Origin: Klebsiella pneumoniae
GTDB taxonomy: Bacteria > Pseudomonadota > Gammaproteobacteria > Pseudomonadales > Pseudohongiellaceae
Direction of reading: 5' to 3'
Assembly (NCBI GenBank): GCA_945902215.1
Contig: CAMDML010000013.1
Location: forward strand, 1-53,132
DNA: 53,132 nucleotides
In this document: in pieces, positions 34,676-42,271 of the stretch
How positions within the stretch are numbered: the stretch's first letter is position 1
How the letters are laid out: the number at the start of each line of letters is the position of its first letter
Translations under genes and position numbers: made by a program
Notes under the pieces: model-generated
Told to the model about the DNA's origin: nothing
Databases searched by the model: none
The model's input: only the letters and a program-made list of their open reading frames with translations

Positions 34676-35158
34676 ATGACTGAGCCCCTTGCTGAAAAAC
34701 GCTCCCCGTTTCCCCCCTTTACCCTCGATACCGCTGTCCAGAAAGTACGTGCCGCTGAAGATGGTTGGAACAATCGCAATCCGGACAAGGTAGCCTTGGC
34801 TTACACCGCAGACAGCAAATGGCGCAACCGCGCGGAATTTTTCCAGGGCCGTGCTGCGATTAGTGACTTCCTGCAACGTAAATGGGCAGCAGAATTCGAT
34901 TACCGGTTGATCAAGGAGCTGTGGGCCTTCACCGACAACCGCATCGCCGTGCGTTTTGCCTACGAGTGGCGCAATGCTGCGGGCCAGTGGTTTCGCTCCT
35001 ACGGCAACGAGAACTGGGAGTTCGACGCGAATGGTTTGATGCAAGTACGCCGCGCCAGCATCAACGATTTGGCGATCAAGGAAAGCGAGCGAAAATTTCA
35101 CTGGGCAGCAGGACCGCGGCCTTTGGATCACCCAGGGCTGACGGAACTGGACCTGTAA
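34676..35158 (+). CDS. DUF1348 family SnoaL/NTF2-like protein
   Basis: 160 residues from the ATG after TTGAGGA; a TTG four codons earlier is the alternative. The signature of the family is clear: [20 protein letters not shown], then [32 protein letters not shown], and [23 protein letters not shown]. It is a small NTF2-like cone fold; members are cytosolic and of unknown role, sometimes stress-linked. A palindromic element lies just upstream, and a DNA-repair regulator gene converges on it 21 bases away. Confidence 0.88.
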   Translation: MTEPLAEKRSPFPPFTLDTAVQKVRAAEDGWNNRNPDKVALAYTADSKWRNRAEFFQGRAAISDFLQRKWAAEFDYRLIKELWAFTDNRIAVRFAYEWRNAAGQWFRSYGNENWEFDANGLMQVRRASINDLAIKESERKFHWAAGPRPLDHPGLTELDL

Positions 35159-35179
35159 GGCAGCGGCGGGTTAGCCGTA

Positions 35180-36013
35180 TCAGGAGCTGACGTGCAGTCG
35201 TTCCCATGCCTGCATCGCCTCCTTGCGCGGCAGCCCCCAACGATAGCCGCCGAGTGCGCCGCTCTGTTGAATGACACGGTGACATGGAATTACGAAAGCC
35301 ACAGGGTTGGCGCCAATTGCAGTGCCCGCGGCTCTTACCGCACGCGGCGAACCCACGGCTTCGGCAATCTGCGAATAACTCACAGCAGTACCTGCAGGAA
35401 TGCGCAGCAATGCACGCCACACCGCAATCTGGAAGTTGGTGCCGGCAATATGCAGCGACAGCGGGCGTTTTACCTCAAGCGGATTTGCTGAGACACGCTC
35501 AGCGACAGCTTGCGTCGCTTTCATGCTGGATTTGAAAGTGGCCAGTGGCCATGTCTTGCGCACCACCTCAAGCTGTTCATCCGCATCATCAGCACTGTCC
35601 ATAAATGCCGCACGGCACACACCACGCGCGGTTTGCGCGATAAACAGTTGCCCGAACGGGGTTTCATGCACTCCATACACAATCACCAGATCTTTGCCTT
35701 TGCTTCGATATTCACCCGGTGTCACGGCTTCAAGCTGCACAAAATGATCGTGCAGACGCGAGCTGCTGCTAAGGCCGAGCTTGTCCGCCACTTCCAGCAG
35801 CGAGCCTGATTCTTCCAGCAGCTTCTTGCCAAGTTCCAAGGTGAGTACTTGTAGAAACCGTTTTGGAGTCGTGCCAGCCCAGCGGCTGAACAAACGTTGG
35901 AAATGAAAGGGGCTCAGATGCACATGCGTAGCGAGTTCTTCCAGCGACGGTTGCGCAGTCACATTTTCGCGCAGATAAGTAATGGCTTTGGCAATGCGTT
36001 CGTAGTCAGACAT
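35180..36013 (-). CDS. AraC-type HTH / methylated-DNA-protein cysteine methyltransferase fusion
   Basis: 277 residues from the ATG at MSDYERIAK; a TTG three codons upstream is the alternative. An AraC-type double helix-turn-helix fills about 1-100 (PSLEELATHVHLSPFHFQRLF). The alkyltransferase part follows (about 110-270), with the acceptor Cys244 in VIPCHRVI and the recognition helix SPRAVRAAGTAIGANP. The N-terminal zinc domain of E. coli Ada, which senses phosphotriesters, is absent. It therefore repairs O6-alkylguanine and may regulate genes, but cannot be switched on the way Ada is. Confidence 0.9.
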   Translation of the reverse strand: MSDYERIAKAITYLRENVTAQPSLEELATHVHLSPFHFQRLFSRWAGTTPKRFLQVLTLELGKKLLEESGSLLEVADKLGLSSSSRLHDHFVQLEAVTPGEYRSKGKDLVIVYGVHETPFGQLFIAQTARGVCRAAFMDSADDADEQLEVVRKTWPLATFKSSMKATQAVAERVSANPLEVKRPLSLHIAGTNFQIAVWRALLRIPAGTAVSYSQIAEAVGSPRAVRAAGTAIGANPVAFVIPCHRVIQQSGALGGYRWGLPRKEAMQAWERLHVSS

Positions 36014-36081
36014 TAGATCCAATGTACTCTTGGAGCAGGGTCGCTGGCGATCCGGATCTTGCTGTTTTTATGGTTTCGAGC

Positions 36082-37761
36082 TTATTTGTAAGCAGTATGG
36101 AGCACAAAGAAAAACGTGGTGCCGGTAGTGGCATTCGATTCGTAATCCAGCAGGCTGCCGTGCTCTTCCAGAATTCTCTGGCAGATATAAAGGCCCAAGC
36201 CGCCGCTGCCGCCCTTGGCGCGTGTAGTAGAAGAGTCGCGCTGGAAAAATTTTCCGAACAGTTTGGTACGGTCTTTTTCCGGAATCACTTCGCCGCGATT
36301 ATTCACCGAGATGCGCACATCATTGCCGGTCTTGACCAGGCTTAGGCTAACAGTGCCACCTGTGACAGAAAACTTGATGGCATTGGACAGAATGTTGGTC
36401 ACGACCTGGAAAATACGGTCGGGGTCCATGCTGACCATGCAGGTGGCGGGAAAGCCGGTGCTTGTGAGCGTGACTGAATACTGGTCGGCGTAGGACTGGT
36501 TTGCCGTTTGCACGTCGCTCAGGAGTTTGACGAGGTCGCTATCGCGGAAGCGGAAGTCCATCTTGCCCGATTCAAGTTTGTCGACGTCGAGAATATCGTT
36601 GATCAGCAATTGCAGGCGATTGGTATTGAGCAAGGCAATGTCGAGCATTTCCCGGCTCTTGTCCTTGTCGTCATCCAGAATGCCGCTACCCAGCAGCGCC
36701 AGACTGCCCTTGATTGACGTTACCGGCGTGCGCAGTTCATGACTGACGATGGATACGAATTCCTGTTTCAGCTTTTCGGTTGCCATCTTCTCCGTGACAT
36801 CCTGCACCAGCGACATGACGCCCAGGTTCGTGCTACTGGAATCCGTCAACAGCGTGTTGAACCATTCACATTGAATGGAACTGCCATCGCGCTTGCGGTT
36901 CTCGACAATCAACTGGGCACCACCGGTTTCCTCCACCAGCTTGTGCCAGTTTTCGGTAAGTTTGTCGGCGGTGGTGCCGGGGAACAACAGATCAGCAAGA
37001 TTACGGCCCTGGGCTTCGCTGCCGGTGTAGCCAAATATATGTTCTGCGGCAGGATTCCATGCCTTGACCTGCAGGTTCTGGTCCCATTCGATAACTGCAA
37101 GGGGGGTTTCCTTTACATACAGGCTTAAGCGTTGCTGGGAATTACGCAAGTCACGTTCGCGGTATTCCGCTTCAATCGTCAGTTCGATGCTGCGCGCAAT
37201 GGTCTTGCCCAGACGCAGTGCGCTGACGATCAGCATGGCCAGCAACACGAGCATCATCCAGAACGCATAGGTCCCGGAGCCGGTTTTACTCAAGTACAGC
37301 GAGCCGATCAGCGGTGTGAGAATCAGTACCAGAAACAGTACGGCCAGTTCCGGGCGTGGGGACAGCGAGCTTATGGCGAATGCCGCGATACAGACGATCA
37401 TCAGGGCGAGTGTCAGCTGAAAGCTTTCGTTGTCGTACACGAACAACAGAAAACCGGCGCTACCAATGACAGCTGCAAGAGCGATGCTGCCAATGCGGAA
37501 TTCGGTGAACCAGGCATCAATCTCTTCCAGTTCCGGACGCACTTTTTGGAAACTGCGGTAATGCAACGAACGCACGAGGGTGGTGGTCAGCAGCATACCG
37601 ATCCACAGATACAGGCGGGGCTTGCTGACGGCACCTTCGTAGATGAACAGGGCAACCAGCGAGCCGAACACATTGGCAAGCACGCTGTTGGGAATGGCAT
37701 TGAAGAGCATGCTCACCTGTTCGTGAAGCATGAGCGTGTTCTTGTCGGCCTCTATCCGCAC
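36082..37761 (-). CDS. Membrane PAS-domain sensor histidine kinase
   Basis: 559 residues starting with GTG; an ATG ten codons in (37731) is the alternative. The N-terminal 185 residues hold about six hydrophobic helices (around 27-42, 50-63, 90-108, 115-132, 140-156 and 166-183). A PAS domain follows (about 208-325, KAWNPAAEHIFGY), then HisKA with H341 in IVSHELRTPVTSIKG, and a GHKL ATPase (N-box NILSNAIKF, GLGLYIC). It lacks an internal receiver. It is divergent from a single-domain response regulator 153 bases away, the obvious partner, with palindromic repeats between them. Confidence 0.9.
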   Translation of the reverse strand: MRIEADKNTLMLHEQVSMLFNAIPNSVLANVFGSLVALFIYEGAVSKPRLYLWIGMLLTTTLVRSLHYRSFQKVRPELEEIDAWFTEFRIGSIALAAVIGSAGFLLFVYDNESFQLTLALMIVCIAAFAISSLSPRPELAVLFLVLILTPLIGSLYLSKTGSGTYAFWMMLVLLAMLIVSALRLGKTIARSIELTIEAEYRERDLRNSQQRLSLYVKETPLAVIEWDQNLQVKAWNPAAEHIFGYTGSEAQGRNLADLLFPGTTADKLTENWHKLVEETGGAQLIVENRKRDGSSIQCEWFNTLLTDSSSTNLGVMSLVQDVTEKMATEKLKQEFVSIVSHELRTPVTSIKGSLALLGSGILDDDKDKSREMLDIALLNTNRLQLLINDILDVDKLESGKMDFRFRDSDLVKLLSDVQTANQSYADQYSVTLTSTGFPATCMVSMDPDRIFQVVTNILSNAIKFSVTGGTVSLSLVKTGNDVRISVNNRGEVIPEKDRTKLFGKFFQRDSSTTRAKGGSGGLGLYICQRILEEHGSLLDYESNATTGTTFFFVLHTAYK

Positions 37762-37804
37762 CGCAGCCCCCGTTGGGACTGAAATGGAGACATGCCCATT
37801 TCAG

Positions 37805-37868
37805 CTGGCCCAGCCAGCTGGGCCAGGATAATTTTCAGCTATTCTGACACAGTGGCCCAGCCCACTGG
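37805..37868. promoter_or_regulatory. Repeated palindromic operator-like sites
   Basis: Two related sites lie between the divergent kinase and regulator genes. Site 1 (37805-37826) is a perfect inverted repeat, CTGGCCCAG-CCAG-CTGGGCCAG. Site 2 (37850-37868), CAGTGGCCCAGCCCACTGG, has arms CAGTGG/CCACTG. Both contain GGCCCAGCC, and a 16-base stretch is nearly identical between them. The starts of the two units are 46 bases apart. They look like binding sites for a dimeric regulator of both genes. A hairpin in RNA is the alternative for site 1, but no T-run follows. Confidence 0.45.
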
Positions 37869-37914
37869 AAATTTGTATTACACTTCACAGGCATGTATTT
37901 ATCAGGAGTTTTGT

Positions 37915-38316
37915 ATGACAGACCTGCAACGCGTGTTGCATGTGGAAGACGATCCGTCCATCCGCATGGTGACGGTGGTCGCGCTGGAAAAAGTAGGCAA
38001 GCTGCAGGTGCTCAGTTGCGAAAGTGGCCAGCAGGCCCTTGAAAAAGCCCCAGCCTATGACCCGCAGGTACTATTGTTTGATGTCATGATGCCGCTAATG
38101 GATGGCCCAACCGTGCTTGAAGAAATGCGCAAGAAGCTGGATCTGGGCGGCCGTTTGGTCTTGTTCATGACGGCCAAGGTGCAACAAAAGGAGTTGGAGC
38201 ACTACCGGAGTATCGGGGCCTTTGGTGTCATCATCAAACCTTTCGATCCGATGACGCTGGCTGCGCAGATTCAGCAGCATTGGGCACGCTTTCAGGCAGA
38301 ACGCGGCACACCTTGA
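37915..38316 (+). CDS. Single-domain response regulator
   Basis: 133 residues from the ATG after CAGGAG; the longer frame from 37792 runs through the palindromic repeats and is unlikely. It is only a receiver: E11/D12/D13, phospho-acceptor D56 in LLFDVMMP, T in LFMTAKV, and K in IIKPFDP. There is no output domain, so it probably relays phosphate or binds a target protein. It is divergent from the PAS kinase, its likely partner, with shared operator-like palindromes between. It ends 10 bases before a convergent gene. Confidence 0.88.
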   Translation: MTDLQRVLHVEDDPSIRMVTVVALEKVGKLQVLSCESGQQALEKAPAYDPQVLLFDVMMPLMDGPTVLEEMRKKLDLGGRLVLFMTAKVQQKELEHYRSIGAFGVIIKPFDPMTLAAQIQQHWARFQAERGTP

Positions 38317-38326
38317 TCAGCACCAG

Positions 38327-39442
38327 TTAATTTTCAGCCCAGCTGCGGTCGGTGAGTTTGTCGAGTATCGGTTGTGCGCTTGTTTGCTGGTTGGAATTTT
38401 GCGGTTGTTGACCCCACTGGTATTTCACGTGCTGCCAGAAGCGCGTGTTCCACGAACCGTGTACTTCCTTGCGATCCTGCCAGTAGAGAATAAATTCCTT
38501 CACGCGCGCCAGCGCGAAATCAACGTCAATCTTTGCCAGCGCCAGCACTTCCAGACAAGCCGGGCTCGGCGTGAAGTCGGGCGGAATCGGGCGCGGGGTA
38601 GTGTCGTTCTCAAGCGCATTGGTATAACGGTCCCACTGCCGGCGCACATGCGCGATGAATTTAGAACTCCATGCACTTGTCACGGTACCGCGCTCGCGCC
38701 AGTACAGAATGAATTCGGGGATGGAGTCTTCAACAAAGGTGGGGCTGATACCCGCGTGTTCGAGAATGTCCACGGCTTCATGATCGGGCAGCCAGCCTGC
38801 GCTCATACCGGTCTCCAGTTCGCGCGCGCCCAACACAGTGCGCTGCTTTTCCCAGGCAGTAACTACCCAGCTCAGAAAGGAATGGTTCCACGAATACTGG
38901 GTTTTCTGCCGCTCGCGGTAATACAGTACGAAAGCCTGCGTTTCCCGGTCGATGAAATCGCGCGGAATGCTGCGCTGTTGGCATTGTTGATACAGGGTGG
39001 TGTCTGGTTGCCAGTGTTGCGGAATTAGCGTGGCAGTGCCGGAGCTGCTTTGAAACGGTGTTGCGGGTGCTTTTGTTTGAATCGTTTGAGGATTCGTCTG
39101 CATACTCGATGGGGGCCGGGTAGCGGGCGCATGCGCGTCGGGCTGATTGATCGCAAACATTTGTGCCTGTGGATTGCCCGGCACAGATTCGACCAACAAT
39201 AGCCCCAATTCCTGCAGACTGCGCTGTACCCGGCGAATGTCGCCGCTCTGCCAGAAAGGCAGGGCTTTGGAGAGCGTGTCGGTGTTGAGTTCGCACCAGC
39301 GGCGCAGCTGGCGATATTGTGGTGGGTGACCCAGCAACAATTCGCTGAGGACATGCAGCATCACGGCTTCGTCCAGTCCTATCGTGGCCGCCAGAGTCGG
39401 CGAGATAAGCAAGGGACGTTCAGGGATCAGAGACGTGGTCAT
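38327..39442 (-). CDS. Protein with winged-helix-like N-terminus and three DnaT-like domains
   Basis: 371 residues. The first 100 look like a winged-helix (ELNTDTLSKALPFW; VQRSLQELGLLLVE). A flexible Pro/Thr/Gln linker (about 100-140) follows. Then come three copies of the DnaT-type single-strand DNA-binding domain: about 144-200, 217-272 and 290-344, each with the pattern F-x-L-Y-(Y/W)-R/Q-E/D-R followed by S-W-x-x-x-F-x-x-x-V and a final W. DnaT of E. coli, a primosome protein for replication restart, has one such domain. The gene lies on the same strand as radA, 337 bases downstream of it. A role in replication restart or repair is inference. Confidence 0.75.
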   Translation of the reverse strand: MTTSLIPERPLLISPTLAATIGLDEAVMLHVLSELLLGHPPQYRQLRRWCELNTDTLSKALPFWQSGDIRRVQRSLQELGLLLVESVPGNPQAQMFAINQPDAHAPATRPPSSMQTNPQTIQTKAPATPFQSSSGTATLIPQHWQPDTTLYQQCQQRSIPRDFIDRETQAFVLYYRERQKTQYSWNHSFLSWVVTAWEKQRTVLGARELETGMSAGWLPDHEAVDILEHAGISPTFVEDSIPEFILYWRERGTVTSAWSSKFIAHVRRQWDRYTNALENDTTPRPIPPDFTPSPACLEVLALAKIDVDFALARVKEFILYWQDRKEVHGSWNTRFWQHVKYQWGQQPQNSNQQTSAQPILDKLTDRSWAEN

Positions 39443-39779
39443 GCGAGCAGTCGATATGAGCGTTAAAGCGGACTACGATGCTAGCACAAATGCCTGCTTG
39501 ATCAGGCCGCTCAGATGATGTCCAGGAAGTCGAGAATGTTGACAGCAAAAATCGCAACAGGCGCAACCAATACGATCCACTGCAAATTCCTGCGTGCGAG
39601 GTAACCGGTAAAATGCAGGATCAAAGTGATCAAACCTAAAAGATAAACTATTTATGAAATCATTAGGGTACCCCCTCTTCTTAATGTTGCGGGTAATAAT
39701 GCGGGATTCTTCTTTGGAAAGTAACCCTTTTCCCCAAAAAAATTCAGCAAACCATACGTTCCAATGGCTCTGTCCCCGC
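39443..39779. other. Intergenic stretch between radA and the DnaT-like gene
   Basis: 337 bases without a long gene. The radA-distal part carries a possible small membrane ORF on the minus strand (39511-39633). The part next to radA (about 39655-39780) is AT-rich with an A-run and shows no clear hairpin plus T-run. The promoter of the DnaT-like gene should lie at 39443-39510. Confidence 0.5.
39511..39633 (-). CDS. Possible 40-residue membrane protein
   Basis: An open frame with a TTG start encodes about 40 residues. Two hydrophobic stretches, LITLILHFTGYLA and WIVLVAPVAIFAVNIL, are separated by a basic ARRN turn, and the protein ends LDFLDII. This is the composition of a two-helix small inner-membrane protein and not of random sequence. 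It follows radA on the same strand by about 145 bases. The start is unsure (no ATG, and an in-frame stop six codons upstream of the TTG), so a genuine gene is only possible. Confidence 0.35.
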   Translation of the reverse strand: MITLILHFTGYLARRNLQWIVLVAPVAIFAVNILDFLDII

Positions 39780-41147
39780 TCAGAGTGCCTCCAACGCCTC
39801 GCTCAGCTTGCTGACACCAATCACCTGCATGCCGGGAATCACCTGTTTGGGCGCATTCGCCTTGGGCACAATCGCCCGGGTAAAACCATGCTTTGCCGCT
39901 TCCTGCAGTCGTTCCTGGCCACTGGGCACCGGACGAATTTCGCCGGCAAGGCCAACTTCGCCGAACACGACGAGTTCGCGTGGCAGTGTGCGGTCTTTGA
40001 AACTGGATACGATGGCAAGTAAGAGCGCGAGATCGGCGCTGGTCTCGCTGACTTTCACGCCACCGACAACATTGACGAACACATCCTGGTCAGCCATGAA
40101 CAAACCACCGTGGCGGTGCAGTACCGCCAATAGCATTGCCAGACGGTTGTGGTCCAGACCCACGGCGATGCGGCGCGGATTACCCAGTTGTGAAGAGTCT
40201 ACCAGCGCCTGAATTTCAATCAGTAGGGGACGGGTGCCTTCCCATAGTACGGTCACCAGTGAACCGGCTGAAATTTCTTCAGTACGCGCCAGAAAAATCG
40301 CGGATGGATTTTTAACTTCCTTCAAACCGGTTTCGGTCATTGCAAATATGCCGAGCTCGTTGACTGCGCCGAAGCGGTTCTTGTGGCCGCGCAGCGTGCG
40401 GTAGCGGTTGTCGTCGCCGTCGAGCATCAAGAAGCAGTCGATCATGTGCTCCAGGACTTTCGGGCCGGCGAGGTTGCCGTCCTTGGTAACATGACCCACA
40501 AAAAATACGACAGTGCCCGTCTGCTTGGCGTACTGAATCAGGTAGGCCGCACATTCACGGACTTGTGCCACGCTGCCTGGCGCTGAGGGTATGTCCGCAC
40601 TGTGCATAACCTGGATTGAATCGATCACAATCAGCTTGGGCTGGAGCTGTTCGGCTGCCGCACTGATCTGGGTAATATTTGTTTCCGCCAACATCTTGAG
40701 CTTGTCCATCGGCAGGCCGAGGCGTTTGGCGCGCATGGCAACCTGTTGCAGGGATTCCTCACCGGTGACATACAAGGTTTCCATCTGCTGCGACAGTTTG
40801 CACATAAGCTGAAGCAGTAGTGTGCTTTTACCCGCGCCAGGGTTGCCGCCGATCAGCACCACCGAACCGGGCACAAGACCGCCGCCAAGCACGCGGTCGA
40901 ATTCACCTATGCTGGTGGAGAAGCGCGGCTGTTCTTCAAGATTGATATTGCCCAAGGTCTGCACGCTGCCCACCGCGCCGGCATAGCCTTCGCGTTTGAA
41001 CTGTTGCGGCGCAGACGGCGCTTTGGCCCCGCCCAGATTTATACGGGTCAGCGTATTCCACGCGTTGCAGGCCATGCATTGGCCCTGCCACTGGGTATGT
41101 TCAGCGCCACAGTCGTTGCAGACGTAGGCGGTTTTGGTTTTGGCCAT
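39780..41147 (-). CDS. radA: DNA repair protein RadA
   Basis: 455 residues. N-terminal zinc finger C10, C13, C24, C27 (VCNDCGAEHTQWQGQCMAC), a RecA-like ATPase with Walker A GGNPGAGKST (about 100-109), the RadA-specific KNRFG motif in GHKNRFGAVNE, and a Lon-like C-terminal domain (about 290-450). RadA is a helicase that drives branch migration of recombination intermediates. It is on the same strand as the upstream alr and ends before the DnaT-like gene, so a shared DNA-processing theme is plausible. Confidence 0.97.
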   Translation of the reverse strand: MAKTKTAYVCNDCGAEHTQWQGQCMACNAWNTLTRINLGGAKAPSAPQQFKREGYAGAVGSVQTLGNINLEEQPRFSTSIGEFDRVLGGGLVPGSVVLIGGNPGAGKSTLLLQLMCKLSQQMETLYVTGEESLQQVAMRAKRLGLPMDKLKMLAETNITQISAAAEQLQPKLIVIDSIQVMHSADIPSAPGSVAQVRECAAYLIQYAKQTGTVVFFVGHVTKDGNLAGPKVLEHMIDCFLMLDGDDNRYRTLRGHKNRFGAVNELGIFAMTETGLKEVKNPSAIFLARTEEISAGSLVTVLWEGTRPLLIEIQALVDSSQLGNPRRIAVGLDHNRLAMLLAVLHRHGGLFMADQDVFVNVVGGVKVSETSADLALLLAIVSSFKDRTLPRELVVFGEVGLAGEIRPVPSGQERLQEAAKHGFTRAIVPKANAPKQVIPGMQVIGVSKLSEALEAL

Positions 41148-41151
41148 GGGG

Positions 41152-42255
41152 TCAGCTATATATTCGCGGCACCCGTGCGGTGACGCTGCAAGTGAGATTG
41201 TACGAAAGAATACCGGTATGCGCGGCCACTTCGTCGAGTGCTACGGTGCTGCCCCACAGCTCCACGAAATCACCGGGCTGCGCTTCGGGTACTGCACTGA
41301 GATCGATCGCCAGCATGTCCATCGACACGCGCCCGACAGTGGTTGTGCGTTGGCCGCGCACTGCTACGGGTGAGCCGTTCGGCGTGTTGCTGGGATAACC
41401 ATCAGCATAACCGCAGCTGACGCTGCCGATACGCATCGGGCGCGGACAGATGAACTGCGAGTTGTAGCCAATGTTGGCGCCGGTGTTGTGATCAGCTACG
41501 TGGAGCAGCCGTGCTTCCAGTGTCATCACATTCTTGAGATCGAAGGCCTCGCGTCTGCGCGCAGCATCGGTCCAGGCGAACGGTGAGCTGCCATACAGCA
41601 TAATGCCGGGCCTGATCCAGTCGGCCTGTGTGTCGAGCGCGAGCAGCGCGGCAGTGGCGGCAACACTGGTGGCATGTGGTACGTAGCGCAGTTCATTGTG
41701 CAGCTGTTTGAAACAGGACATTTGTGAGGCATTTAATGCAGAGTCCGGCAAACTGGCGTTGGCGAAGTGCGTCATCATAACCACCTCCTGACACCACGGT
41801 TTGGCCTGCAGTTTGCGGCACGCAGCGGCGTAGTCCTGTGGCGCAATGCCGAGACGCCCCATGCCGCTGTCCAGTTTGAGCCAGAGGGTCAATGGCGCGG
41901 GCAGTGTGAGGGAGGCTAGTACCTCTTCCAGCCAGACGAGTTGTTCGCTGCGGTGGATGACGACCTGAAAACCCTGCAGTGCGATGCGCGCAATTTCGCG
42001 GCGGTCAATGATGCCTTGCAGAATGAGGATGGGTTTGTCCGTGCCGCCATCGCTTAGTTGTTCGGCTTCAGCAAGATCGGTAACGCCGAATATATCCGCG
42101 CCCTTCAGTGCTTCGGCGACAGGAAGCAGGCCATGGCCGTAAGCATTGGCCTTGATGACGGCGACTGTGCGCGAGTTAGGAGCATGCTGCTGTGCAGCGG
42201 CGAGATTATGCGCCAACGCGCGGCGATCGATGGTGGCCTTGATGCGGTGAGTCAC
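41152..42255 (-). CDS. alr: Alanine racemase
   Basis: 367 residues with a GTG start; the N-terminus RIKATIDRRALAHN aligns with the family, so no later start is needed. The PLP-binding Lys35 is in VIKANAYGHG, and the second catalytic Tyr is in GANIGYNSQF. It interconverts L- and D-alanine for peptidoglycan. It starts 16 bases after dnaB, and radA follows its stop by 4 bases. The dnaB-alr order is that of Pseudomonas. Confidence 0.97.
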   Translation of the reverse strand: MTHRIKATIDRRALAHNLAAAQQHAPNSRTVAVIKANAYGHGLLPVAEALKGADIFGVTDLAEAEQLSDGGTDKPILILQGIIDRREIARIALQGFQVVIHRSEQLVWLEEVLASLTLPAPLTLWLKLDSGMGRLGIAPQDYAAACRKLQAKPWCQEVVMMTHFANASLPDSALNASQMSCFKQLHNELRYVPHATSVAATAALLALDTQADWIRPGIMLYGSSPFAWTDAARRREAFDLKNVMTLEARLLHVADHNTGANIGYNSQFICPRPMRIGSVSCGYADGYPSNTPNGSPVAVRGQRTTTVGRVSMDMLAIDLSAVPEAQPGDFVELWGSTVALDEVAAHTGILSYNLTCSVTARVPRIYS

Positions 42256-42271
42256 GGCTTATTCCGCATGC

